Shown in pieces: positions 31,267-42,206 of a stretch of 64,000 nt of DNA (the stretch's first letter is position 1; every line of letters begins with the position of its first letter). Below the pieces are notes generated by a model that was given only the letters and a program-made list of their open reading frames with translations, made no database searches and had not been told where the DNA came from. A program made the position numbers and the translations under genes. The DNA is from Chondrus crispus (taxonomy: Eukaryota > Rhodophyta > Florideophyceae > Gigartinales > Gigartinaceae): the NCBI RefSeq assembly GCF_000350225.1, contig NW_005179032.1, positions 62,001 to 126,000 on the forward strand, given 5' to 3'.

Positions 31267-31370
31267 GGACTTCTGCTTCAAGTTGTTGTGCCTTTATTCA
31301 CAGTGTAGCCTCGATCGTCAACTCGGATAAAACGCGAGGATACGTGGAGACAGACGAAGGCTCAGGTATA

Positions 31371-32459
31371 ATGTTTTCAGCTGACATTCCCGTTGCCTCT
31401 GAAATCACCACCTCACTGAACTTCCTCGTTTTCGATATCCTTCTCATTGCGCTCATTATGCACATTACATCAAGGATATCGGGAATGTGCAACCACTCTC
31501 GCGTGGGACAAGTGGACGAAATCTCCCTTCTTCCATTCTCCGTACCTCATATCGGCGGAGGAATAGTAATGAAATCTGGTCGATGTCGCATCTTACTGAT
31601 TTTGCTTCGTATATCAGCTATAATTGCAATCTTCCTGAGTAACTTCGGGTTGCAAGGACGTTCAACGACAACACTAGTTGAAAGGGATGTAACTGTGCGC
31701 CAACCAGGCATTCTAACTAACTTGACTGTTGAAAGGTTGTTCAATGCCTCAGAAGTTTACTTGCAGTGTGCTGGATCTGAGGACGGAGAGGTTCGTTTCA
31801 GTTCTGTAATCGATAGTCTCTGCTACAACAAGTATACCGCAGGAGTTTACGTCAAAACTCTTGCGCTATCGTATGAAGATATTGTCGTCGCAATGGGAGA
31901 ATGTAAGGAGACACCGTTGAGAGAATTGTATAAGTCAATGCTTCAATGTGAAAATGCTGAGTTGGTGTGCAATGGTCCTTATGAAAACGAGAACGTTATA
32001 TCATATGACTCTTGTGAAGGAATAGCTTACGTTAACGACGAAGCATGGCATTGTGCCGAAAGAGTGTTGAGAGGCAATGTGGCTTCCGAGCAATCCGTGA
32101 GATGTCGGAAAATCGGAGTACGTAGAGAAGACATCGGGGACTGGACAAACATATATGCCATGACTGGGGAAGACCTGGTAAGGTCCGTCTTTGGAGCTGC
32201 GTACGCAGTGGAAACTCGAACTCGTATGAAAGTTCCTGTCAATGATGTGAATATAACCACCATCAATTTATGGTGGGTTATACCGACGTCGTGGATGATC
32301 TTCGTTGCAGCTGGAGTTACTGTGTGGATGCTCGTTCTTTACCACAATGGGGCAAGACCGATTGCATGTGACGAGAAATCACTTCTGAGTATGCCTAAAA
32401 GCAGTCCAAAATCCGGCCATGAAACTGCTTCTGACGGACTTGACGTCGGTTGGCGTTGA
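31371..32459 (+). CDS. Three-span membrane protein with Cys-rich ectodomain, 362 residues
   Basis: I do not recognise the family. The first ATG in frame is at 31371; an in-frame GTG nine codons earlier is not needed. Hydrophobic spans lie near residues 17-36 (LNFLVFDILLIALIMHI), 74-93 (ILLILLRISAIIAIFLSNF) and 306-327 (LWWVIPTSWMIFVAAGVTVW). Between spans 2 and 3 lies a 210-residue domain with about 10 cysteines and sequons NLTV, NASE and NITT, so it is probably extracytoplasmic, glycosylated and disulfide-bonded. A 35-residue Ser/Lys-rich cytosolic tail ends the protein. It has no intron and a good TATA box. A broken relative at 9690-10353 keeps the ectodomain Cys pattern and the third span, so this is a family whose conserved core is the ectodomain plus last span. 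Role unknown; receptor-like or surface protein is a guess. Confidence 0.75.
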   Translation: MFSADIPVASEITTSLNFLVFDILLIALIMHITSRISGMCNHSRVGQVDEISLLPFSVPHIGGGIVMKSGRCRILLILLRISAIIAIFLSNFGLQGRSTTTLVERDVTVRQPGILTNLTVERLFNASEVYLQCAGSEDGEVRFSSVIDSLCYNKYTAGVYVKTLALSYEDIVVAMGECKETPLRELYKSMLQCENAELVCNGPYENENVISYDSCEGIAYVNDEAWHCAERVLRGNVASEQSVRCRKIGVRREDIGDWTNIYAMTGEDLVRSVFGAAYAVETRTRMKVPVNDVNITTINLWWVIPTSWMIFVAAGVTVWMLVLYHNGARPIACDEKSLLSMPKSSPKSGHETASDGLDVGWR

Positions 32460-32734
32460 GCTCGATCTCAAACTTTGATAAGCAAGAACATTAGGAGCTC
32501 CGATTTCCTCTGCAATGCAACTGATGGATATGACTACTACCTATATCTTGGGTGCCACTACTTCCACTGTCCTGGACGGGACATTTCCCCATGTGCCCAG
32601 TGGTCCTCTCTTACCGTTATCGATGACTGGAACCTTTTCGCGAAACAGGTGTCTGTCTAACTCTCGAAATCTGAACCCTACATATTATTTATCCATTTTC
32701 AAAAGAAGATACCACTTTTCTGTGTTGTAGGTAT

Positions 32735-33330
32735 CGATTTATCTCTTAGAGTTGCTGCACAAGACCTAATTTATACTACATTTCATCTGCAGATAAGGTC
32801 TCAGTGCGTTCCAGATCATGTGAGGCACTCGGTCTCAATTCTGCTGCATTGAGGAAATCAATACTCTAACTTATTGTATAGGGCCATTGACTACGGGTCC
32901 AATTACACTGAATCCAATCTACCTTTGCTGTCACTACATTAAAGTGCTAACGTGTTACTTCATCCTTTTGTAGAACCGGACAGGAAGAGCTGAGGTGTAC
33001 AACTGTATCCTCAACAACGCCAATAGCCATTATCAATGGAGCTCCATGCAGTAAGGGCGGAGTTTCTACTCCAACACGCCCCCTCGTGCTAATGCGGGAA
33101 TCACGTGAAGCTTCTCGCGGTGGTTAGCAAAAGACGCTCCCACCAAATTCTTTGTAAGAGAATTGGCAAGGTTCTCTTCCGACGGTGTGTAATGGACTTG
33201 AATGTTTCCATTCTCGACTGGTTCCTTCACAAATGCGTACCAAATTCCCACATGCTTCACGTTTCTTAAACCTTGGAGTTGAGATTTCCAGCTAATGGTT
33301 CCATGATTGTCCTGATTGAGAGTTTTACAG
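32735..33330 (-). mobile_element. LTR-C: Copia fragment, RNase H end plus LTR-like sequence (fossil)
   Basis: 33066-33260 encodes a Copia RNase H C-terminal segment on the minus strand (KEPVENGNIQVHYTPSEENLANSLTKNL). 32735-33060 resembles the LTR-like sequence beside LTR-F (57480-57700) in blocks such as CTCAGTGC-TTCCAG and CTCAATTC-GCTG-ATTGAGGAAAT. The fragment is truncated, broken and old. Confidence 0.65.
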
Positions 33331-33511
33331 CAAAGGAAAGATGAAAAATATTAACCGCTGTCAAACATCCGGCACAGTTTCAAGGGTATCAAGGGTACTG
33401 ATCGGCCCAATAGGCAGAATGTCCCTTGTCGAATACGCTGTACCCTTGGGTACCCTTGGGTACAGTATATTTCAGTATGACGTGCAACATGAGATTCAAA
33501 ATAAAAAAACG

Positions 33512-33744
33512 CACAGGTCGAAACTGTCTCCGTCGATATTGCCTCCGCACACCCCCTCGTAGCTGTCTGTTTCGTTTCATCCGCTGCCCAATATTGCGAT
33601 AACAGCGGTGTTATCGAAGGATGCCCTAGGGCACCGTCCATAACAGTAGTTTCTCAGAAGATTGCGACAACTGGGCATGATCCTCAATATCACTACAAAA
33701 TCACCGCACATGCAGGAGCATGTGCGTTGCGTTTGGCGACATAG
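33512..33744 (+). repeat. Dispersed repeat, uninterrupted copy
   Basis: Matches 22208-22397 plus 29661-29704, the repeat that LTR-B entered. It serves as the empty-site reference. There is no coding frame and its class is unknown. Confidence 0.8.
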
Positions 33745-34125
33745 TGTGTGTCGCGCCGGCACTGTCGCACTACGCTGATATCGCAGGTTGTCCCCTGGTT
33801 GATATCGTGTCATGTACCTTCTGAATGTAGGGGTTGTCTCCTGACTACGATTGCAGACACGCTCCGAGTGCGGATATGACTTTTTGGGCAGTACCCTTGG
33901 TACTGTACGTAGTGCGGACATCTGCAATGTTTGCACTGCGCTGAACCCCACCCTCGTGAAACAAGCCCTTTTGAGTAACATTACGTTTGTCCACGTTTTG
34001 TCCCTCCTGTCACGGTGCGTATGTACCCGTCAGCCGGTAGGCAAAGCATCATGACAAAGAGAGATGCCATGGCTGGTTGGGAATACAGTATCCAGCTTTC
34101 GATGTCAATCATCTCCTGACCCATT
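33745..34125. other. No gene seen
   Basis: Short flank up to the TA target of pogo copy 2. Before the inferred inversion it was the right flank of pogo copy 1. Confidence 0.5.
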
Positions 34126-36504
34126 TAAAGGGGGGGTGCTGAAGACGTCGGACAAAAACCTCAATATTAAAAGGAAAAAGTACTTCTAATCGTCAAACAA
34201 TCACCGTTTTTTATGTTTTGCGACGGGGACACTGTCAGCCCGTCGTCCAGTGGGACTTGGCCAAAACAACCACGGACACACAAGAGGAGTGAGATTGAAG
34301 CACGCGGACACTTTTGCGCCCCAACCGAGCACAAAGATCGGAAATGCAAGCACATTTTCCTCATACAACATTATTTTTTGGAAACAAAATTATTCGCCAC
34401 GTCACCGATCCCACATCAAACCCGTCACTTTGCTCAAAAATTGTGCCCATTTCGAAACGTCTTCTGCTTCCTCATAATTACCATACGACGTGCGATGGCT
34501 CTCCGCTCTCGAAGCGACCTCACTCGCTTCTTAAACACCCCAATTGCCATGCCAGCAAGTTCCGCTCGCTTCGCCCATCGCGCATTACGAAAGTTTACTG
34601 CTTCCGCCTGTGCCCTTTCTGTGCGACGAGCTTTCCGCAAAGACAGTTCTGCAGCCTTTGCTGCTTCTGTCAGCTTGCGCCGCTCATCATTGCGGTATTT
34701 CTCTCTCGCTAAATTCATAGCATTAAGTGATGTCAGCATCTGACCTCTAGTCGTATCAACAAAACCACTATGACTCAGGTTCACATCAGAACCCAAAACT
34801 GAATGACGTATTTCTGTTCGCCGCACTTCCAGCAATTGCTCCAGCTCCGTCACTGACATCATCACCTGGTGCATATGGCTCTGAGGGCGTGGAATAGATA
34901 GAAGCTGATGCGCATCTAATGGCCATATACCAGAACGGCGAAACGCAGAGATAATATTACTGTTCGTAAACGCTTTTTTGTAGGCGTACCTCAACATGCT
35001 GGAAAATGCGAATGCGTCCCAGTTGTTTTGTTCATCCTTTGCCACGGCCAAATTTATAGCGTCGTTCAAAGCACCCTTAAAAGGAGAAAAAAATGTCACA
35101 TCCAAAGGTTGTGTTTTGCTTGATGTGTGGGCGGGTAGTGCATAAACGATAACATCATTATAGTCCAACATCTCAAGAGCTGCAAGAGACATGTGTGACC
35201 GATACCCATCCAGTATCAGCAACACTTTACAGCCACCTCTAGTCAGATCCCTCACGTTCGAGATAAAATGCCTGCACCATTCTAAGAAATTTTTTGTATC
35301 GACGCCACCGCCTTCGGACCTCATTGATACGATTGACCCTCGGGGCAAGCAATCAGCGTATGTCTGCACAGCTTTCATGCCGTCTTGAACCACAACACGG
35401 TATGGAAGCCGCGAGCCTTTAAATACAAACATCGGTGGCACTGTCTCACCGTCTGCGCTCACCGCTGGAAGCATTGTCACCCTGTTTGTGCTCAGAAAAT
35501 GTCCGATTTTGGCGTCGCGCGCCCCCGCTCTGGTGACATATACACGTGAAGTCTGCTTTCCATTTGCATCTCGCCCGGGTGTTGCGCCTGTTTCGTCACA
35601 GTTCCAGATCCTTCGGCTGTCGATGTTGTGCTCTTGACTAATTTTTTCAAGACGAGCAAAATGTGTCGTTAAAGCGTCACCGTTACATGCATGAAATCGA
35701 ACGGCTTCTTCCCTCAGTGGCTTGGAGAACAGTATCTTGTCCCTGTGGCGGCGATGAAAGTTACGTAGATATCTTGTTCCCGGTGTCCCTCCCTTAAACA
35801 TGAGCACGAGGCGACGTGCAGGAGTCATAGGACTTATGATAATTTCGATTGCTTCTTTGACAAGTCTCCGCGTTAAAGGTAATCCACGTTCAGCAGAGCG
35901 AGTTATGAGATTAAGCACAAGGTCTTCCTCAACTGATGTGAGTGTGCGGAGACCAGCTCGGATTTTTCGAATTCGTTGCGAGGAGGGAGAGGCAGCTTGT
36001 GTGCGGCTTGCAATTGTGGATCTGGGGATTTGGTGTCGTTCTACTGCTTGCCTGTAGGTTTGGCCATCTGTGACCATTTTCATTGCAGCCATAATGCGCT
36101 GTTCACGCGAAGCAGGCGGCATTTTTCATTCGCGAGATGCCAAAAGTGGTCCAGAAGGGCAGGTATAGAAGTTGGAAGTAGTTGGCGTTTATGTGTATAT
36201 CGGAATGCTGTGAATTGAGTTGACAGTGAGTTGGAATAGGTCGAAGGGATACCGGACGAGAATTTGAAAAGTCCGCCTGTTTTGTGTGCTCTGGCTGTTA
36301 CACTCCTATACGTAAAACGCTGTGCGCAATCGATTGGGATATTTGTTTTTTAATTTCATCCACTTCGTTATGAGATACAGCGCACTTTCTGGCGCTGTTA
36401 GGCGGCGGTGCCGCACTTTGGCCCGTGTCGAAGATGTTTCTTACAAATATTTTGCATGTCCGAACTTTTTGTCACTGTCCGACAACACCGGCAACCCCCT
36501 TTTA
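34126..36504 (-). mobile_element. Pogo/Fot1-like DNA transposon, copy 2
   Basis: Element 34128-36502 between TA duplications (34126-34127, 36503-36504), with the same ends as copy 1. It lies inside the 3' part of Copia LTR-D: the right flank reads the RNase H C terminus (RQTYAKHLNSV on the minus strand). Near identity with copy 1 over about 2.37 kb in inverted orientation makes the pair an efficient recombination substrate. Confidence 0.9.
34434..36122 (-). CDS. Pogo/Fot1-like transposase, second intact copy
   Basis: This 562-residue copy of the transposase encoded at 15439 differs from it at about two residues. The DDD triad (Asp176, Asp305, Asp341) and the N-terminal helix-turn-helix are kept. 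It could supply transposase for itself, copy 1 and perhaps the deleted copy 3. It starts at the same Met, in ATGCCGCCTGCTTCG context. There is no break. Frames of 130-176 codons on the opposite strand are shadows of it. Confidence 0.93.
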   Translation of the reverse strand: MPPASREQRIMAAMKMVTDGQTYRQAVERHQIPRSTIASRTQAASPSSQRIRKIRAGLRTLTSVEEDLVLNLITRSAERGLPLTRRLVKEAIEIIISPMTPARRLVLMFKGGTPGTRYLRNFHRRHRDKILFSKPLREEAVRFHACNGDALTTHFARLEKISQEHNIDSRRIWNCDETGATPGRDANGKQTSRVYVTRAGARDAKIGHFLSTNRVTMLPAVSADGETVPPMFVFKGSRLPYRVVVQDGMKAVQTYADCLPRGSIVSMRSEGGGVDTKNFLEWCRHFISNVRDLTRGGCKVLLILDGYRSHMSLAALEMLDYNDVIVYALPAHTSSKTQPLDVTFFSPFKGALNDAINLAVAKDEQNNWDAFAFSSMLRYAYKKAFTNSNIISAFRRSGIWPLDAHQLLSIPRPQSHMHQVMMSVTELEQLLEVRRTEIRHSVLGSDVNLSHSGFVDTTRGQMLTSLNAMNLAREKYRNDERRKLTEAAKAAELSLRKARRTERAQAEAVNFRNARWAKRAELAGMAIGVFKKRVRSLRERRAIARRMVIMRKQKTFRNGHNF

Positions 36505-36509
36505 CGCTG

Positions 36510-39090
36510 TTGAGGTGTTTGGCGTAGGTTTGCCGCGTGAGCGGTTTGGTGAGGCAGTCCGCTTGGAGGTCTGCGGATGGTTCGTATGTTGGTAATATTA
36601 CCTTGTCGCGTGTCAGTTGCTGTAACACGTGGTATCGTAAGTCGATATATTTTGTTTTGCGTGTGGGCGCAGACGCCTCGGCGCCGGCGATTGCGCCTTG
36701 GTTGTCCATATGAAACGCCGTCGTGGGGAGTTTGGTGCCGGTAATTTCAGTTGTGAGGTTGCGCGGCCATTTCGCGTGCTGCGCGGTTACGCTTGCAGCT
36801 ATGTATTCGGATGCAAATGTGGAATCCACCACAGTCCTGATGCGGCGGGACGACCATGATATTGCGTTGTTGCAGTAACAAATGACGTTGCCCATCGTCG
36901 ATTGTCTGGTGTCGTGACACCCGGCGAAATCTGCGTCGGAGAACGCGGATATGCGATGGGGGCCTGCTGTGTATATTAGGCCGTGGTGGATGGTGTTGAG
37001 TAAGTATCTCGCGACGTGCTTGAGGGCTGTCCAGTGACGCACTGTGAAGCGTTTGGTGTGTCGGGATAATACACAAGTGATGTAGGCGACGTCGGGTCGG
37101 GTGGAGTCGACTGAGTATCGCAGTATGCCTATCGCTCGGGCATAGGGGTATTGTTTTGTGTCTAGGCATGATTCCTGTGGGTCGGGAGCGTGCAGCTTCA
37201 TGCCAGAGAGATATGGGGTGTGGGCGAGCTTAGCCTTGTCCATGCGGAGGAGGTTGACGAGAGATCGGGCCAAGTGTGGTTGGGAGATGTGCAGTGCGCC
37301 ATTGTGTGACCAGTGCAATGACCAGCCGATTAGGTGAGCCGCGGTGCCGAGGTTTTTGACGCGGTATTTCTGCTTGAGGTCGGCCAGCAGGCTTTTGTAC
37401 ATCCTGTCGCTGTTAGTGCCGACGGTGAAGTCGTCAATAGTTACCGCCATGATCAAAAATTTGTCCCCGTCCCGTTTTCGGTAGAAGTTAGGGTCGCCTT
37501 TGAGCTGTGTATAGCCGTGGGTGATGAGATGTCTATGGAGGCCGTCGCTGTATACACGCGGGGCTTGTGGCGTGCCCCAGAGGTTTTTTGTATGCGGGCG
37601 ACCATGCCTGGTCGAGTTGGTGTGCCGTTGATGTGTGGCAGTGGTGTGACGTATAGTGGTGTTTTGCCGCAGTACGGTTCGTGGAGAAAGGCGCTTGTGA
37701 GGTCTATGTGTCTCACGCAGATGCCGTGTGAAACCCATACGGCGAGGACAAGTCGCATGGCGTCTCTATCGGTAGAGAATGTCGACACGGCTCGTGCGTC
37801 GTAGTGTATACCCGGCGTAAGTCTATTTCCAGGGTAGGCCTACCGTATTTTATGCCCGATGACGTTTCCGGTCTTGTCTAACTTGTAGCTTAGATTCACT
37901 ACCGGTGAGAGTACTTTGGTATTGGGCGGGAGCTCTGCACGGGGGACGTAGGCGAATGTCCCGAACGAGGAGTGCATGTTGATTTCCTTAGCGTACGCCG
38001 TAGCCCACGCGTCGTCGTCAGGGGCTGCTCGTGCCTCGTACAGGTTGCGTGGTGGTTTGGGGGGTGGCTTGCGTACGGTAGTGTTGTCCGATGTGATCGT
38101 TTTGTGGCTTACCAGGTTGGCTTCGGTTGGTATGACGTGGTGGGCGTTCACCCTTGGGTGAACTACCTCCGCAGGTGGTAGTGGATGGGCATACCGAAGG
38201 CTTGGGTCAAATTTGGGGTTGTAGGGTCTGAAATTGACTATGCGCGCGGTCATCAGTTGTCCATTCCGGGGGTTGAGTACTTTGTAGTGGCGGTCGTCCA
38301 CGGGATAGAGGTATCGTACTAGTATTCCGCGGTTATCGCTTTTCTGTTTGATTGCGCGTACGTCCGGTATGAAGCCGTACTCGGCGAACATGCGGTAGTT
38401 GCCGAGGAAGAGGCTACGGTGAGGAAAGGGGGAGTATGCGTGGCGATGCCGTGTCCAGACTGCTCTGGGGATGTCTTGGATGGTGGAGTGGTAGCATGAG
38501 TTGTGCTTAATGGTGGTGTCTAGTAGGCACAGCGCCCAGTACTTCTGGAACGGTAGTTTGGCAGCGGTGAGTGCTGCCCTCATCCTCTGGACGAGAGTCC
38601 TGTTGAGTCGTTCTGATACTGAGTTCTCTTGCGGGGTATGAGGCGTGGTGGGGTCTAAGTGTATGCCCATGGACGGCAATAGTCCGACGAGCAGTTTGGT
38701 GAGGTATTCTGCCGCGTTATCGCATCGTACCCGTGCGACGGGGCGGTGGAAGTGCCTGGGGAGGCGCGTTAGCATAGAGCGGATGTGGTTGCCGGCGTCC
38801 GCGCGACGGCGTAGTAGGACGATGGTTGTGAAGCGTGTATGCAGCTCGGTGAAGGAGAGGAAGTACCGGTGGCCTTCGGGGGTGGCTGGGAACGGTCCGG
38901 CCATGTCGGTTGTGATCGTGTGCCCGGCCGGGGGCCGCGTGATGTGGTCATGGTGGGCGGCGCGTTGCATGTGTCCTAAACTGCAGCCGTAGCAGTGAAT
39001 GGGCATTTGGCGTTGTTTTATTGACGCTGGGAGGCCCAGTGGGATGGGGAGTGTGGCCATTTTTTGGAGCGTTGTCGGGGATGTGTGGTT
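36510..39090 (-). CDS. LTR-D pol: integrase, reverse transcriptase, RNase H (broken)
   Basis: Integrase shows the HCYGCSLGHMQR zinc-binding end, DMAGPFPATPEG, CDNAAEYLTKLL and TPQENSVSERLNRT. The reverse transcriptase has an atypical active site reading VTIDDFTVG. RNase H has ISAFSDADFAG and FASEYIAASV, and the C terminus shows SADLQADCLTKPLTRQTY. Integrase-before-RT order is diagnostic of Copia. Limits are approximate and the region is interrupted. Confidence 0.85.
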
Positions 39091-39299
39091 CATCCTGAGA
39101 TGTCACGTGTAGAGGTCGTTCGCGGCTTCCCGGAGAGTTGGTGGTATGTCAGGGAGATGGTATGGGAAACGGGCAATGTGTGTCGTTCGGTCTGTGGCAA
39201 CTCCGCGGTGGCGGGGGGGGATGTTGCGGGGTGGTTTTCTTGTTGTGAAGGCCGTGGGTGTTGGGCATGGTGTCTTCGCTGGGGTCTGCTGCGTTGCCC

Positions 39300-40949
39300 G
39301 TTGGGGGGTGGTCTCGGTTTCGCTTTTGTGAAATAATCGTCGATGGAGCGTTTCGGTTCGTGCGTGTTGTGGCACTCTGCCGGGAGGTCTCGGGACTCGA
39401 GTTGTAGCGGTATGCCCGTTGGTGACGTGTTGGCCGTGTCACTCAGCGTTATGCTGTATAAGCTGTCGTCAAGGGTGAAATGTGCGAATGCGTTTTGTGG
39501 GGTGGGGGTATGGGATGGTATCATATAGCCGCCGTGAGGCGTGAACACTACGTGGCAGTCATTTTGTAGAGTAACTTGTGCTACTGATAGTAGGTTTTTG
39601 GAAAAGGTGGGGATTGTGATGGCGTGCGGTACGCGAAATGTGGCTCCTCGGCGGTCGTGAAGTGTGACGAAGGACGTATGAGTGCCTCTAGCTCCGGAGC
39701 TGTTGGGGAGAGCCGTAGTAGAGGGTTGGCGACGGGCGTTAGTAGGCGCATATCGGAAGAAGGATGGTGTGCATCGAGAATCGAGGTAGTATTTGTGAGA
39801 CGGGGTGTGCTGTACCTGTGCCATATCCTCGTCATTGTCGCTGCCTTTGTGCTGGTCGGGCTCCTCCGTGTGCTCCGTGTTGTAGGGGGAATAATGGCAG
39901 TCATTGTAATCTTCGGGTTCGTGTATGTGCTGAGCGGCGTTGGCGCTGTCGCGTGCGCGGTTGAATGCGTCGGTTCGGCGGAAGCGACCGCGGCCCCTAT
40001 CACGTGGGGGGTTGTATCCTGCCGTCTGCGCAGGTCGCCCTTGGTTGTAGCCTCGGTACGGGGAGCGTCGTTCGTGTTGCAGTTTTTGGAGCTGCTGGCA
40101 TTCGTTCGTGTGGTGGGAGTTGGAGTGGTGGAAAGTGCACCAGGTGCAGGTTGTCCTTGTCTTTTGTGGGTTGATGGTTTCGGCTGCTGGTATGAATAGG
40201 TCTAGTAGCTGTCGGAGTTCACGTATAGTGGTCGTTCTGTGCGCGAGAAAGCTCGGTATGTGCTGGCGGAGTGCCGGGTGTGACGCCAGCCCACGTATGA
40301 TGTATGCTATGGTGACGCGTGCGTCTGTGAGTCCTGGGACTTTGGCGCGTAGCATGGCTTGACGGTGACTGAGGTGTCGGGTGATGTAATCTTCGATGGT
40401 CTCGCGCGGTTTGATGGTGATCGTCGTGGCTTTTGCTCGTAACCTTTCGTGTTCTTCGGGTGTTTCGTCATCCTCATAGTGTGTCTTGATGTTGGCAAGC
40501 ATGTCGGCTGGCGACAGCTGGAGTACGTCATATCCTATGATGCATAAAGTTTCCGGTGAGATCGTCGAGCCGATGATGCGGCGGACCTGGGCGATCTCTT
40601 TGGCTTGTTTCTGTGTCTGTTCAGGGTCGGCGCTGGGGCTAGCCGGGCCGCCCTGGACGGTGAGTTCGGTCAGACCGAGTTCCTGCATGTAGTTCGTAAC
40701 AGCGAATTGCCAGATATCATAGTTGTTTTTCGTGAGGGTAGGGATGGGAATCGTGTATGGGGACGTCATGTTTGGTGTGCTGTCGGCCGTTTGCGGCGCG
40801 TTGTGTGTATTGATGTTGTCGCGGGGTTCCTGCGCGGTGGCGTTGGCGTATAGATTGTCGATGTGCTGTCGTAGGCTGAATCGCCTCGAGCGCAGGACGC
40901 GCTGGATAGCGTGGTCCAGAGTGGAGGTCGTCACGGGGAGCGGGGCCAC
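39300..40949 (-). CDS. LTR-D gag and protease region
   Basis: The frame includes a UBN2/DUF4219-like Gag: LTKNNYDIWQFAVTNYMQE near residue 70, then EEHERLRAKATTITIKPRETI. There is a Cys/His segment (CTWCTFHHSNSHHTNEC), an unusual zinc knuckle. A protease-like stretch, YYLDSRCTPSFFRYAP, has Arg where the usual Copia DS-GC motif has Gly. It would form the element's capsid and process its polyprotein. Confidence 0.75.
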
Positions 40950-40970
40950 TCGAAGATAGGGTCCATGACC

Positions 40971-41078
40971 TAAGGTGAGAGGAAGATCGGGGAACGATGA
41001 CTCCGGGCACCGCCGTAGGAGGCCCGGGTGACACTTTAATATAAGTGCGATTTAGGGCTAATATGTGGTGCCCTTACG
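40971..41078 (-). repeat. LTR-D 5' LTR, 108 bp
   Basis: Pairs with 17517-17624. Read on the minus strand it ends CTCTCACCTTA and is followed by GGTCATGGACCC. Confidence 0.85.
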
Positions 41079-41083
41079 TAAAG

Positions 41084-41999
41084 ATCGTTTCCAAACGCGC
41101 GTACTATAAGTCGAATTGCAGTGCGTCCACTCATCTGACGTGGACCAATGGCGTCACGCGGACATAGAACCCGCATCTGCTGACTGATCTCCTGCCTCAT
41201 GAATTCACCCCTCGCCCGGCCGCCCACTTCCCCTCCCTGGTTGCGTGTCAAAACCTCGGCTTCACCTCTGCCCTCGTCCGGCGAGGCCGCCGGCCTCGGT
41301 GGGCGAACGGGCGTACGGCAGTCCGCCGCGCGCGTGCGCACAACCTCCCCTCGCAGATTCCGTCCTCGCCCGTATCTCTGCCGCACTAATGATCACCATT
41401 CCGGGACCTCTGGCCGCTCTTCTTCCCTCAACACGAAATTGTGCCGGTGAATTTTCCCGTCTCAGAAGCCTCATACGACCTGTTATCCGCAAATGTTTCT
41501 GCGCCCTTCAGGCTGGGCGTACCATTCAGGCTCTTCTGCAGCCCGCAAACTTGGCTTTGCCTAAGCGACGCCTTCAACCAGCCCGGCGTATGATCGCCGA
41601 GTCTCCTGCGAAATTCACTTGTCTGGTGCTAATGCTGTGCAGGCCCAAAATCTACATGTGCTACAGACGAGTGAGGGCTTTCTGCTCATGCCCGTCCTAC
41701 CCGTATAAAGACAAGGAGGCGGGAAGAACAGACAGACCCGCTGCTGCCCCACCCCAGTCCCACAGTCTCCCTCAGCTCATCAAAAAACCGCTTGAAAATT
41801 TCCCAGGCATTCTTCCTTACGCGCTTTGCGCAACGAGCACCTCATCCCCGGTCTCTTTCAACTTGTCTCATTCATTTGTTCCTCCTCTTCATAGCGTTTT
41901 AATTGCAATTGCTCATCACCACTTGTCTTACACGACAACTCATTAACAAAACGTCAAAACCCCTTCTTCCGCAAGCTTTCATCTACTGCAACTACAATA
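41084..41999. other. Upstream region of the zinc-finger gene
   Basis: GC-rich, with no trusted frame. TATAAAG at 41704-41710 on the plus strand is a plausible TATA box for the gene starting at 42000, which implies a leader of about 265 bases. Confidence 0.45.
41704..41710 (+). promoter_or_regulatory. Possible TATA box of the zinc-finger gene
   Basis: TATAAAG, 296 bases upstream of ATG 42000, in the GC-rich region. It resembles the boxes at the three other host genes. Confidence 0.4.
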
Positions 42000-42206
42000 A
42001 TGGATAACTATGAAGATCGTGTTGTCTTCGAGCACCATGATGACACCTTTTCCGTTGACAACCTGCTCAACAGCACCCCGTCAGCAGTGGAAACAGTCGA
42101 CTTCAAGTTTGTAGAGAACTGGATCGAGATTGCTATCGATGAGCCGCAAACCCCGCCACCGGCACCCGCAGAAATACTCCCTTACTTGGAACTCGACTAC
42201 CCACAT

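Larger units (their letters stand above)
36505..41083 (-). mobile_element. LTR-D: Copia element, body and 5' LTR (fossil)
   Basis: The 108-bp 5' LTR is at 40971-41078, with its CTTTA target duplication at 41079-41083. Coding proceeds on the minus strand: gag about 40.95-39.3 kb, protease region about 39.8-39.3 kb, integrase about 39.1-38.0 kb, reverse transcriptase and RNase H about 37.9-36.5 kb. It stops at pogo copy 2; the remaining 3' end and LTR are at 17436-17629 on the plus strand. Without pogo the element was about 4.76 kb. LTRs differ at about 4 of 108 sites. It is broken in about two or three places, not counting the pogo insertion. The LTRs are unusually short for Copia. Confidence 0.88.

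Noticed and set aside
31114-31308. 64-codon frame upstream of the membrane-protein gene
   Set aside because: It spans the TATA box and presumed transcription start, so it is unlikely to be translated.
34213-34743. 176- and 132-codon frames opposite the pogo transposase (also at 16818-17348)
   Set aside because: Antisense shadows; present only because the transposase strand is coding.
39624-40199. 191-codon plus-strand frame across LTR-D gag
   Set aside because: Antisense of the Copia gag region, Val/Arg/Gly-rich, no start context or domain; unlike the antisense gene of LTR-B it has no clear leader.
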